Source: Lachnospiraceae bacterium NSJ-143 (GTDB lineage: Bacteria > Bacillota > Clostridia > Lachnospirales > Anaerotignaceae). From it: a DNA stretch of 64,000 bases. A program made the translations under genes and the position numbers. Shown here one piece after another: positions 35,515 through 45,363 of this stretch. The stretch is from NCBI GenBank assembly GCA_022867625.1, contig JALIFM010000006.1:1-64000 (forward strand), given 5' to 3'. Each line of letters opens with the position of its first letter. The stretch's first letter is position 1. Under the pieces are notes generated by a model that worked only from the letters and a program-made list of their open reading frames with translations, was not told where the DNA came from and made no database searches.

Positions 35515-36285
35515 TCAGGATATTCCCCTCTGCCTTACCACCTCGTACATAAATAAGGCAGCAGCTACAGAAGCGTTAAGTGAAGAAATATTACCATACA
35601 TCGGTATGGATACTGTAAAGTCGCACTTTTCTTTAATCAGCCTGCCAACACCCTCTCCTTCGCTTCCTATAACAAGCGCCAGAGGACCTTTTAAGTCAGA
35701 TTCAAAATAGCTTTTGCCGTCCATATCAGTACACGCTATCCAAAGTCCGGCCTTTTTTAAGTCCTCGATAGTATTGGCTATATTTGTCACCTTGGCGACT
35801 GGCACATATTCTATTGCGCCTGCTGATGTTTTGGCCACTGTTGCCGTAAGCCCTACCGAACGCCTTTTTGATATAATTACCCCGTCTGCACCTGCTGCGT
35901 CGGCAGTCCTTAAAATAGCGCCAAAATTATGAGGGTCCGTAATCTCATCAAGTATTATTATAAACGGTTCTTTGCCCTTTTCTTCAGCCTTTTTTAAAAT
36001 ATCTTCCACAGAGACATAGCTGTGTGATGATACAATAGCTATAACTCCCTGATGGTTTTTTGTCTGGCTCATTTCGTCCAGACGCTTTCTTTCAACCTGC
36101 TGTACAACAACACCCTTTTCGGCAGCCATTGACATTATCCTTCTTATTGTACCTTCTGTATTTCCCTTGGCAACAATAATCTTTTCTATATCGCGCCCGC
36201 TCTTAAAGACCTCAAGTATGGCGTTTCTGCCCTCAACCTGATTCTCATTAAGCTTTCTTTCCTCTGCGTTTCTTTCCAATTTCAT
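35515..36285 (-). CDS. rlmB: 23S rRNA (guanosine-2'-O)-methyltransferase RlmB
   Basis: A 256-residue SpoU/TrmH-family methyltransferase. An N-terminal substrate-binding domain (about 15-95) precedes the knotted SAM domain with ILDEITDPHNFGAILRTADAAG, VIGSEGEGVGRL and IPMYGNISSLNASVAAALFMYE. It overlaps mrnC by four bases (ATGA). Its place in the sigH block confirms the assignment. Confidence 0.94.
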   Translation of the reverse strand: MKLERNAEERKLNENQVEGRNAILEVFKSGRDIEKIIVAKGNTEGTIRRIMSMAAEKGVVVQQVERKRLDEMSQTKNHQGVIAIVSSHSYVSVEDILKKAEEKGKEPFIIILDEITDPHNFGAILRTADAAGADGVIISKRRSVGLTATVAKTSAGAIEYVPVAKVTNIANTIEDLKKAGLWIACTDMDGKSYFESDLKGPLALVIGSEGEGVGRLIKEKCDFTVSIPMYGNISSLNASVAAALFMYEVVRQRGIS

Positions 36286-36701
36286 TCTCCTTTGTTAATA
36301 TCAAAGCCCGCACTGAACAGTTCCATAGCCCTGTCAAGCCTGTTTATAAGGTAAAGATACCCAAACAAAGCCTCTACACCGGTAGCATGCCTGTAATCCG
36401 AAACATCTGCATTTTTCGGCATTGTAAAGCTCTTGGCATTTCTCCCTTTTTTCAATACCGCGTACTCTTCCTCAGAAAGCATTCCTTCTATATTAAAATA
36501 AATCTGTGCCTGTGTTTTGGCTTTTACTACAGCGCTGGCCTTTTTATGAAGTATATTCACAGGGGCATTTCCTTCTGAAACAACCATCGTCCTTACTATA
36601 ATCTCAAAAACCGCATCCCCTATATACGCAAGCACAAGCGGTGAAAGCTGTTTTGCCGGAATATCCTTAAACCTATTTAAAATTTCATTAGTCACATTCA
36701 A
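36282..36701 (-). CDS. mrnC: Mini-ribonuclease III
   Basis: About 139 residues, an RNase III catalytic domain without the dsRNA-binding domain, which matures 23S rRNA in Bacillus. The signature PLVLAYIGDAVFEIIVR is present, and so is the C-terminal ATGVEALFGYLYL with its metal-binding Glu. The start is unclear: the frame opens at 36722 inside cysS, and TTG codons at 36710 or 36701 fit the AGGGG site near the cysS stop; 36701 gives normal spacing. Confidence 0.9.
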   Translation of the reverse strand: MNVTNEILNRFKDIPAKQLSPLVLAYIGDAVFEIIVRTMVVSEGNAPVNILHKKASAVVKAKTQAQIYFNIEGMLSEEEYAVLKKGRNAKSFTMPKNADVSDYRHATGVEALFGYLYLINRLDRAMELFSAGFDINKGE

Positions 36702-36706
36702 ATGCT

Positions 36707-38113
36707 TCAACCCCTGAACCACTGTACACCCTGGCGGGTGTCTTTAATTGTTACTCCCATCTCAGTCAGCTTATCCCTTATGGCGTCTGCCTCCGCAAAG
36801 TTTTTGTTCTTCTTTGCTTCAGTCCTTTTAGCTAACAATTCCTCAATAACGGCTGTATCCTCATCGTTTGCTTTTTCTTTCTCCTTGTTAATTCCGAGTA
36901 CTCCGCAAAGTTTCCCTAAAAGTTCCATTTCCCTTTCAGCAAATTCCTTTGAGATATTTTCCTTGAGGTTTTTATTTATAAACCTCACAAGCTCATATAT
37001 AGCTGAAACAGCGTCAGCTGTATTGAAGTCGTCATCCATTGCAGTTTCAAACTGTGTCCTGTATTTTTCAAGCTCATCCAGAAGTTTAGTCTCTGCTTGG
37101 CTGAGCTTTGAGTCATGGCAGTTATCAATATAGTGCTGTAAATCCGTATTGCAGTTTTTAATTCTTTCAAGCCCATTCTGGCAGGCCTGCATAAGCTCAC
37201 GGCTGAAATTAAGCGGGCTTCTGTAGTGTCCGTTTAATATAAAGAACCTTATTACCTCATATGGAAACTGCTCTGAAATTTCCCTTACAGTAAAAAAGTT
37301 TCCGGCGGATTTTGACATCTTCTCATTGTCAATCATTATAAACCCATTATGGAGCCAATACTTAGAAAACGGTTTTCCATTAGCCGCCTCACTCTGGGCA
37401 ATCTCATTTTCGTGGTGAGGGAATATCAAATCCTCACCTCCAGCATGGATATCTATTGTATCGCCAAGATATTTTTTAGCCATAACCGAGCATTCAATAT
37501 GCCAGCCCGGACGTCCTTCCCCCCATGGAGATGACCATTTAGGCTCGCCCGGCTTATAAGGCTTCCAAAGCACAAAGTCTGTAGGGTTTTTCTTGGCGTC
37601 GTCCTTATCAACCCTTTCGCTTGCGCCTTCTATAAGCTCGTCAAGATTTTTCTTTGAAAGCTTGCCATATTCCGGAAACTGCTTTGTGTTATAGTAAACA
37701 GTACCATCGTTTTCGTATGCATAGCCGTTTTCTACAAGAGTTTTAATCATTTCTATTATATTATCCATTTCTTCCGTAACCCTTGGGTGGTGTGTGGCAC
37801 GCTTTACATTAAGGCCGTCGGCGTCGGTAAAAGCCTCCTTAATAAACCTGTTTGAGACTTCCTCCATGCTGGAGTGCTCCTCGTTTGCCTTTTTTATTAT
37901 TTTGTCGTCAACATCAGTAAAATTCTGGATATAGGTTACATCATAGCCTTTATACTCAAGATATCGGCGTACAGTATCAAACACAACATATGGCCTTGCG
38001 TTGCCTATATGGATATAGTTGTACACGGTTGGCCCGCATACATACATCTTAACCTTTCCTTCTTCCTGTGGAATAAAATCCTCTTTTGTTCTGGTAAGTG
38101 TATTATAAACCTT
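36707..38113 (-). CDS. cysS: Cysteinyl-tRNA synthetase
   Basis: About 468 residues, class I. The Zn-binding Cys in [14 protein letters not shown]-type [12 protein letters not shown] and KMSKS in [11 protein letters not shown] are all present. A TTG at 38113 gives [13 protein letters not shown] as in homologues and lies nine bases after AAAGGAG; the ATG at 38122 directly abuts that site and is less likely. It is downstream of cysE in a transcript controlled by a Cys T-box. Confidence 0.95.
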   Translation of the reverse strand, partial: KVYNTLTRTKEDFIPQEEGKVKMYVCGPTVYNYIHIGNARPYVVFDTVRRYLEYKGYDVTYIQNFTDVDDKIIKKANEEHSSMEEVSNRFIKEAFTDADGLNVKRATHHPRVTEEMDNIIEMIKTLVENGYAYENDGTVYYNTKQFPEYGKLSKKNLDELIEGASERVDKDDAKKNPTDFVLWKPYKPGEPKWSSPWGEGRPGWHIECSVMAKKYLGDTIDIHAGGEDLIFPHHENEIAQSEAANGKPFSKYWLHNGFIMIDNEKMSKSAGNFFTVREISEQFPYEVIRFFILNGHYRSPLNFSRELMQACQNGLERIKNCNTDLQHYIDNCHDSKLSQAETKLLDELEKYRTQFETAMDDDFNTADAVSAIYELVRFINKNLKENISKEFAEREMELLGKLCGVLGINKEKEKANDEDTAVIEELLAKRTEAKKNKNFAEADAIRDKLTEMGVTIKDTRQGVQWFRG

Positions 38114-38141
38114 CAAACTAAACATCTCCTTTAATATTAAA

Positions 38142-38819
38142 TTATTCTGCCTTTTTAAGCTCCACAGAAGTATTGTCAAATTCCCTGTCTGTTATTTTCT
38201 GTTCAAGCTCATCGACCTTTTTCTTGAGTGCGTCTATTTCATCCTGTAAAATATCCGGAACCTTAAGCTGGTCTATCGTATCCGAAGGGTGGGCCATACT
38301 GGAATTTTTCTCATATTTATTGCTCCACCTTGCCGGAACCCCCACTGCGGTTACATTATCCGGCACATCTTTTAACACTACTGAGCCGGAACCTATTTTA
38401 ACATTATTTCCAACCTTTATAGGACCAAGCACCTTTGCACCCGAGCCTATCATTACATTGTTTCCTATTGTAGGATGACGTTTTCCGGTGTCCTTTCCAG
38501 TGCCTCCAAGTGTTACACCCTGATAAAGGAGTACATTGTTTCCTATCTCACAGGTTTCACCTATTACCACTCCCATTCCATGGTCAATAAAAAACCCTCT
38601 GCCTATTTTAGCCCCGGGGTGTATTTCTATGCCGGTAAGTGAGCGTGAGAGCTGTGAAATAAGTCTGGCCAGAAAATATTTTTTCTTCTTATAAAGCCTG
38701 TGGGCAATCCTATGGTTTAATACAGCCCAAAAACATGGGTAAAGCAGTACTTCAATTGAGCTTTTTATAGCCGGGTCCTTTTGTTTTATAACCTTTATTT
38801 CTTCCTTTAAAAATGACAT
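38142..38819 (-). CDS. cysE: Serine O-acetyltransferase
   Basis: A 225-residue enzyme making O-acetylserine, the first step of cysteine synthesis. An N-terminal helical region precedes the left-handed beta-helix of hexapeptide repeats ([41 protein letters not shown]). The C-terminus adds a charged helix (about 180-215). AGGAGG lies seven bases before the ATG. It is the first gene after the T-box leader. Confidence 0.95.
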   Translation of the reverse strand: MSFLKEEIKVIKQKDPAIKSSIEVLLYPCFWAVLNHRIAHRLYKKKKYFLARLISQLSRSLTGIEIHPGAKIGRGFFIDHGMGVVIGETCEIGNNVLLYQGVTLGGTGKDTGKRHPTIGNNVMIGSGAKVLGPIKVGNNVKIGSGSVVLKDVPDNVTAVGVPARWSNKYEKNSSMAHPSDTIDQLKVPDILQDEIDALKKKVDELEQKITDREFDNTSVELKKAE

Positions 38820-38827
38820 TATTCAAC

Positions 38828-39047
38828 CTCCTGAAAATAAAAAAGCTCCGTCTCCCTACACAGAGACGAAGCCTTATGCTCCGCGGTTCCACTCCAATTA
38901 CAGTAAAACTGTCACTTGATGTTTTTAACGGAACTACCCGCACTTTCGTGAGACTCCAAAACGCACTTCGTCAGAACATCCTACAGGCTGCTTCCAGCTC
39001 CTCACAGCCCTCTCTGGGAAGGATATTAAAACTACTCTTTTTCTTCA
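38828..39047 (-). promoter_or_regulatory. Cysteine T-box riboswitch upstream of cysE-cysS
   Basis: The minus-strand leader shows stem I motifs (AGTAG, AGAGAGGG, GCTGGAAGCAGCC), a specifier loop GAAGTGCG whose TGC codon (38963-38965) reads cysteine, and the conserved T-box AGTGGAACCGCG (38882-38893). A terminator follows (GCTTCGTCTC pairing with GAGACGGAGC, then TTTTTT, near 38842-38872). Uncharged tRNA-Cys would stabilise the antiterminator and switch on cysE and the genes after it. Confidence 0.93.
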
Positions 39048-39056
39048 ACGTCCAAA

Positions 39057-39527
39057 TCAGTTTTCAATTAGGCAAACACAGTTTGCCGCTATGCCAAGCT
39101 CTTTACCCGTAAAGCCAAGCCCTTCCTCAGTTGTTGCCTTTATATTGACACAGTCAAGAGAAATTTCCAGGGCATCTGCAATATTTCTGCGCATAGCCTC
39201 AATATATGGACTCATCTTCGGTTTCTGGGCTATTATAGTCGCATCAAGATTTATTATACAATAATTATTATTTTTAATCAAGGATAAAACTTTTTTAAGA
39301 AGCTTAATGGAGGAAATATCTTTAAATTCGCTGTCCGTATCCGGAAAATGCCTGCCTATATCCCCAAGGGCCGCCGCTCCAAGTATCGAATCCATTACAG
39401 CGTGAATAAGCACATCTGCATCCGAATGCCCCAAAAGACCCTTTTCGTAAGGGATTTCAACTCCTCCTATAATAAGCTTTCTTCCCTCAGCAAGTCTGTG
39501 AACATCATATCCAGAACCTATCCTCAA
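39057..39527 (-). CDS. ispF: 2-C-methyl-D-erythritol 2,4-cyclodiphosphate synthase
   Basis: A 156-residue enzyme of the MEP isoprenoid pathway. Metal ligands Asp8, His10 and His42 are seen in GYDVHRL and VLIHAVMD, and the substrate loop in [11 protein letters not shown] and [12 protein letters not shown]. In Bacillus ispF also lies just before gltX-cysE-cysS; here ispD and gltX are missing from the block. Confidence 0.96.
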   Translation of the reverse strand: MRIGSGYDVHRLAEGRKLIIGGVEIPYEKGLLGHSDADVLIHAVMDSILGAAALGDIGRHFPDTDSEFKDISSIKLLKKVLSLIKNNNYCIINLDATIIAQKPKMSPYIEAMRRNIADALEISLDCVNIKATTEEGLGFTGKELGIAANCVCLIEN

Positions 39528-39613
39528 AACAACACCCCTTTTAATTCCAGTTTTATATATAATAAATCATGCCATGTGTATATGTCAACAATACATTTAT
39601 ATTAAACAGATAC

Positions 39614-40687
39614 TTATTTTGTTAAATAAAACTGGCGAATCTTTTCCTGCTGGCTTTTAAAACTGCTGAGAAGGTTCGGATTAAACTGGCCGCATTCACC
39701 GTTTAAAATCATTTTCATCGCTTCCTCATGTGTATATGCCGGCTTATACACTCTCTCACTCCTCAGCGCGTCATAGCAGTCGGCAATTGATACAACCTGA
39801 GACCAGATAGAAATTTCATCTCCCTTTAAGCCGTCAGGATAGCCTTTGCCATCCCACTTCTCATGGTGATGCCGGCATATATCAAAAGCGTACTCATACA
39901 TAGCTGTGTCAGTACTGTTTGGTATACGATTCAACAGCTCACAGCCAACCACAGTATGTGTTTTCATAAGCTCAAATTCCTCATATGTAAGCTTTCCAGG
40001 CTTATTTAATATACTGTCAGGTATGGCAATTTTTCCTACATCATGCATAATAGCCGCCGTGGCAATCTGTTCTATCTGTTCGTCTGTAAAATCACAGCCG
40101 CTGTAGCCTTCTTCTTTCATATTTGTCAAAAGAAGCCTTGTTAAATCATGAATCCTCTGTACATGCTCCCCAGATTCGCAGTCTCTAAACTCAATAGCCG
40201 CCGAAAGGGATACTATTATTGAATTATTAAGTGACTGTATTTCTGATGCCTTTTCCTCAAGAGCCTTTTCCTGAAGCTTTACAACCTCTGCAAGCTGTTC
40301 CCTTGTCCTGTAAAGCTCCACAACGCTGTTAACACGTCTCTGAAGAAAGTATGTTATAAACGGCTTGCCGATTATATCCATAACTCCCAGCGAAAAACCC
40401 TTAAGCATGCTCTCCTCACTGTCGTCTGCGGTTATCAAAAATACAGGTATACTTTCCAGATAGCCTTTGGTTTTCATATATTCCAAAACTGAAAAGCCGT
40501 TCATAACCGGCATCTGTATGTCTAAAAGCACAGCCGCTATTCTGTCATATGAGCTGTCTATTATATCAACAGCCTGCCTCCCGTTTTCGGCCTCCAATAT
40601 GTTGTAATCACAGCAAAAGGCCTCACACAAAATAGCCCTGTTTATTTCAACATCATCTACTATCAATATAATATTTCTTTTACACAC
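39614..40687 (-). CDS. REC-HD-GYP response regulator
   Basis: A 357-residue two-domain protein. The N-terminal receiver has its phospho-Asp at about 56 (VLLDIQMPVMNG). A short coiled coil (about 130-165) leads to an HD-GYP domain with HDVGKIAIPD and the diagnostic GKGYPDGLKGDEI, so it probably degrades cyclic di-GMP. No kinase is adjacent. The start used is a GTG nine bases after a 12-G tract. An upstream ATG at 40733 with its own AAAGG site is out of frame by one base because of that tract (see findings). Confidence 0.9.
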   Translation of the reverse strand: MCKRNIILIVDDVEINRAILCEAFCCDYNILEAENGRQAVDIIDSSYDRIAAVLLDIQMPVMNGFSVLEYMKTKGYLESIPVFLITADDSEESMLKGFSLGVMDIIGKPFITYFLQRRVNSVVELYRTREQLAEVVKLQEKALEEKASEIQSLNNSIIVSLSAAIEFRDCESGEHVQRIHDLTRLLLTNMKEEGYSGCDFTDEQIEQIATAAIMHDVGKIAIPDSILNKPGKLTYEEFELMKTHTVVGCELLNRIPNSTDTAMYEYAFDICRHHHEKWDGKGYPDGLKGDEISIWSQVVSIADCYDALRSERVYKPAYTHEEAMKMILNGECGQFNPNLLSSFKSQQEKIRQFYLTK

Positions 40688-40696
40688 TGGGGAATA

Positions 40697-40708
40697 CCCC
40701 CCCCCCCC
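40697..40708. repeat. Homopolymeric tract of 12 C (G on the coding strand)
   Basis: A pure run of 12 C on the plus strand in an AT-rich region. It lies between an upstream ATG and the HD-GYP open frame and also occupies the Shine-Dalgarno position of the GTG start. Tracts of this length are prone to slippage and to sequencing error. Confidence 0.9.
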
Positions 40709-40885
40709 TAAAAAAGTTTATGTTATATGACATATGCCTTCTGCCTTTCTAAAACGAATATAACATTTCCAACTTTCCCTAAGGTAACGATATGTATTGC
40801 TTAAACAAAAAATATACAGTTAGAAAACTTCTTAAACACTGTTTTTATTAGTAAAATTTTTCCAGTTTTATAAAAAACCATAATT

Positions 40886-40914
40886 ACAATATCACATATA
40901 CGAAATTTTGTCAA
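40886..40914 (-). promoter_or_regulatory. Sigma-A promoter of the HD-GYP regulator
   Basis: TTGACA (40909-40914), a 17-base spacer and TATTGT (40886-40891) on the minus strand. It implies a leader of about 150-190 bases before the coding region. No known riboswitch is recognised in that leader. The rest of the 340-base gap up to ilvC holds only the ilvC terminator. Confidence 0.65.
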
Positions 40915-41004
40915 TTTCATGCCTTAACACTGCTAAAATTCATTTCTTCTTAAAAATATTTCTTTAAGCATTAAGTAAAAAAACTACCATTATAAATATA
41001 AGAA

Positions 41005-41034
41005 AGCCGGAAAAAGACATGGCTTTCTCCGGCT
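41005..41034 (-). terminator. Terminator of ilvC
   Basis: The stem AGCCGGA/TCCGGCT extended past one mismatch by AAAG/CTTT, with T-rich sequence after it on the minus strand. Confidence 0.75.
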
Positions 41035-41048
41035 GTTATGTATTTAAA

Positions 41049-42640
<1,592 letters not shown>

Positions 42641-42654
42641 AATTAAATCCCCCT

Positions 42655-44313
42655 TTATTTAACTATCATATTGTCAAGCGAGCCGTTTGGCGGAACCATA
42701 GGAAGCACATTCTCATCGCTCGGTATTATACATTCTATAACACATGGAGTTTCCATGCTGAAGGCTTTATCAAGAGCAGTATTCAGCTCATCCATATTTT
42801 CCGCTCTGTACCCCTCTGCTCCAAACGCATCGGCAAGCTTTACAAAGTCTGTAGCCCTGTCAAGCACTGTAGCCATAAAATGGTTTTCAAAAAACAGGCT
42901 CTGCCACTGTCTAATCATACCAAGACGTTTATTATTGAGTACCACCACAGTAAGAGGCAGCTTTTCTGAAACAGCGGTAGCCAGTTCATTAAGGTTCATT
43001 CCAAAGCTTCCGTCACCAGTAAACAGCACTGTTCTGCGCTTGGTGGCCATGCATGCCCCTATAGCGGCGCCCATTCCATAACCCATAGTGCCTAAGCCTC
43101 CGCTTGTCAAATGTGTTCTTGGCATTTTAAACTTATAATACTGTGCCACCCACATCTGGTGCTGGCCTACATCAGTGGCTATATTGGTTTCAGGCGATGC
43201 CTTTTTATTTACAGCCTCAATAACATTCCATGGCATAAGGCTGTCTGTAATTTTCATATTTTTTCTTTCAGCCTCTTTAAAACCATTTACTTCTCTATCC
43301 CATTCGGGATTCTCTTTCTTTTCTATATTGTCAAGCAAATATTCAAGAGATTCCCTCAGGCTACCCTGTATTTTAAGATGCGCATCTATATTTTTGCCAT
43401 GCTCCGCAGGGTCTATATCAAGGTGTATTATTTTGGCATGCTCCGCAAATTTCGCCTTGTTTCCAGTAGCTCTTTCAGTAAACCTTACTCCCGCTGCAAT
43501 AACCAAATCAGCCTCAGTAAGAGTTTTTGTTGCGGCGTACCTTCCGTGCATGCCGCTCATACCCAAATGTCTTGGATTCTCACAATCCATAGCTGTAAGG
43601 CCCATCATAGAAAACACACCGTAAGCTCCGCTTTTTTCGGCCAAAGGCTCTATAAACTCTGAGCAGTTTGCGTTTATTATTCCGCCGCCGCAGTATATAA
43701 CAGGCTTTCTGCACTCGTTAATAAGCTTTGCCGCTTCTTGCAGAAGCTCTTTATCCGGACTTGGGTCAGGAGTTTTTTCAACCTCGGCGCACGGTGTAAA
43801 CTCAGCCTTATCCAGCTGTACATTTTTTGGAATATCAACCAAAACCGGCCCCGGCCTTCCGCTCTTTGCAAACCTGAACGCTTCTCTGAGCGTAAATGCC
43901 AATGTGTCTGTCGATTTTACAAGGAAGCTGTGCTTTGTTACCGGAATTGAAAGGCCTATTGTATCTACCTCCTGAAAGCTGTCTGTGCCTATAAGTTCCA
44001 TAGGCACGTTTCCGGTTATCGCAACCATGGGTATTGAGTCTGCATGTGCCGTTGCCAAACCAGTTATAAGATTTGTTGCCCCCGGGCCGCTGGTTGCTAT
44101 GCACACTCCAACTTTTCCGCTTGAGCGGCTGTATCCATCAGCTGCGTGGCTTGCACCCTGCTCATGTGCTGTCAGCACATGCTTAATCCTATATCTGTTT
44201 TTATACAGAGCGTCATATATGTTAAGCACCTGACCTCCTGGATAGCCAAATACTGTGTCAACCCCCTGCTCAGCCAAAACCTCCATTATTATTTCACAAC
44301 CTGTTAACAGCAT
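42655..44313 (-). CDS. ilvB: Acetolactate synthase large (catalytic) subunit
   Basis: A 552-residue thiamine-diphosphate enzyme that condenses pyruvate to acetolactate, or with 2-oxobutyrate to acetohydroxybutyrate. The catalytic Glu lies in LTAHEQGASHAADGYSR and the ThDP/Mg motif in TGDGSFGMNLNELATA. It is the first enzyme gene behind a leader-peptide attenuator. Confidence 0.95.
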   Translation of the reverse strand: MLLTGCEIIMEVLAEQGVDTVFGYPGGQVLNIYDALYKNRYRIKHVLTAHEQGASHAADGYSRSSGKVGVCIATSGPGATNLITGLATAHADSIPMVAITGNVPMELIGTDSFQEVDTIGLSIPVTKHSFLVKSTDTLAFTLREAFRFAKSGRPGPVLVDIPKNVQLDKAEFTPCAEVEKTPDPSPDKELLQEAAKLINECRKPVIYCGGGIINANCSEFIEPLAEKSGAYGVFSMMGLTAMDCENPRHLGMSGMHGRYAATKTLTEADLVIAAGVRFTERATGNKAKFAEHAKIIHLDIDPAEHGKNIDAHLKIQGSLRESLEYLLDNIEKKENPEWDREVNGFKEAERKNMKITDSLMPWNVIEAVNKKASPETNIATDVGQHQMWVAQYYKFKMPRTHLTSGGLGTMGYGMGAAIGACMATKRRTVLFTGDGSFGMNLNELATAVSEKLPLTVVVLNNKRLGMIRQWQSLFFENHFMATVLDRATDFVKLADAFGAEGYRAENMDELNTALDKAFSMETPCVIECIIPSDENVLPMVPPNGSLDNMIVK

Positions 44314-44355
44314 ATAAAAATCCCCTTTCCGAATCCCTGATTTTTCTAAACAAAA

Positions 44356-44386
44356 AAGCCATATCAGCGTTTGGCTGATATGGCTT
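44356..44386 (-). terminator. Attenuator terminator of the ilv operon
   Basis: A 13-bp perfect stem (AAGCCATATCAGC/GCTGATATGGCTT, five-base loop) followed by six T on the minus strand. It lies 19 bases after the leader peptide stop and 43 bases before ilvB. Its loop side (GCGTTTGGC, 44367-44375) can pair with GCCAAAACGC at 44429-44438, inside the leader peptide gene, as an antiterminator. Confidence 0.85.
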
Positions 44387-44404
44387 AGTTTAAATCTATC
44401 TCAC

Positions 44405-44518
44405 TTAAACCCATGCTTGCTTTAATCTGCCAAAACGCTTTTTATCAACACAAATAGCCTCATCAATGATGAGGTTAATAATGCTAATAATGACGATGGC
44501 AGCATTAAAATTAAACAT
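44405..44518 (-). CDS. ilv leader peptide
   Basis: A 37-residue open frame too short for normal gene calling, starting MFNFNAA and containing the run IVIISIINLII, eleven residues of which nine are Ile, Val or Leu. GGAG is eight bases before the ATG, and a consensus promoter lies about 70 bases upstream. An internal palindrome (44458-44474) follows the Ile codons and could act as a pause hairpin. The layout is that of an amino-acid-starvation attenuator: ribosome stalling at Ile/Val codons would favour the antiterminator. Confidence 0.85.
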   Translation of the reverse strand: MFNFNAAIVIISIINLIIDEAICVDKKRFGRLKQAWV

Positions 44519-44587
44519 CGGTCTTTCTCCTTTCAGAAGAATGAATAGATAAGTCATGCTTAAATTTACAAATACAAGTTAGGTGAA

Positions 44588-44616
44588 AGTATAAACCTTT
44601 AAAAAACTTTTGTCAA
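44588..44616 (-). promoter_or_regulatory. Sigma-A promoter of the ilv operon
   Basis: TTGACA (44611-44616), a 17-base spacer and TATACT (44588-44593) on the minus strand. Transcription would begin near 44581, about 60 bases before the leader peptide. Confidence 0.8.
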
Positions 44617-44664
44617 TACATTTTCATAAAATTTTACACTGTATTTTTCATTCAAATAAAAACA

Positions 44665-45363
44665 TCATATCCTCAGCATCCTGTAGCCCACGCCCACATG
44701 GGTCTGTATATACTGCGGCTCAGATGTATCTTTCTCTATTTTTTTCCTCAATGTGGCCATAAATACCCTCAGAGACGCCACATCATTATCCCACGAGCTT
44801 CCCCAAACCTCACGTGTAATGTACGAATGTGTGAGCACCTTGCCTGCATTTTTGGCCAAAAGGCAGAGAAGCTTGTACTCTATCGGTGTCAGGTGCAGTT
44901 CCTCACCCTTCATATAAACACAGCCTGCGGCATAGTCAATGCTCAGGTCGCCGTTTTCAAAAACCGCGTTTTCCCTTCCGGTGTTTGCCGCAGAATAGTT
45001 AAGCCTCCTGAACGTAACCCTAAGCCTTGCCAGAAGCTCCTCCACCGAAAATGGCTTTGTCAGATAATCGTCCGCACCGGCATCGAGAGCCTCAATTTTA
45101 TCACTCTCCTCACTCCTTGCGCTTATCACTATAATAGGCATGTTAGACCATGAACGTATTTTTTTGATTACGTTAACTCCGTCAGTATCAGGAAGCCCCA
45201 AGTCCAGCAGAACGACCTCCGGATTATGAGATACGGCCTCAAGCAGGGCAGTTTCACCGCTTGAAGCGGTGATATGCTTATAATTATGCGTTTCAAGTGT
45301 TGTAGTAATCAGATTGCGGATAGCCGAATCATCTTCCACAACCAGAACAAGTGGTTTATTCAC
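44665..45363 (-). CDS. kdpE: KdpE response regulator
   Basis: A 232-residue OmpR-family regulator with phospho-Asp54 in VLLDLGLPDTDG and a C-terminal winged helix (VFMATLRKKIEKD, HVGVGYRM). It activates kdp transcription when phosphorylated by KdpD. It overlaps kdpD by eight bases. Confidence 0.95.
   Translation of the reverse strand: MNKPLVLVVEDDSAIRNLITTTLETHNYKHITASSGETALLEAVSHNPEVVLLDLGLPDTDGVNVIKKIRSWSNMPIIVISARSEESDKIEALDAGADDYLTKPFSVEELLARLRVTFRRLNYSAANTGRENAVFENGDLSIDYAAGCVYMKGEELHLTPIEYKLLCLLAKNAGKVLTHSYITREVWGSSWDNDVASLRVFMATLRKKIEKDTSEPQYIQTHVGVGYRMLRI

Noticed and set aside
38813-39112. Plus-strand open frame of 99 residues
   Set aside because: It lies over the Cys T-box leader on the opposite strand and into ispF; low-complexity translation with no family resemblance.
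40733-40880. Cyclic-di-GMP riboswitch in the leader of the HD-GYP gene
   Set aside because: The leader lacks the conserved GEMM core and the class II pattern; only a long plain leader is seen.
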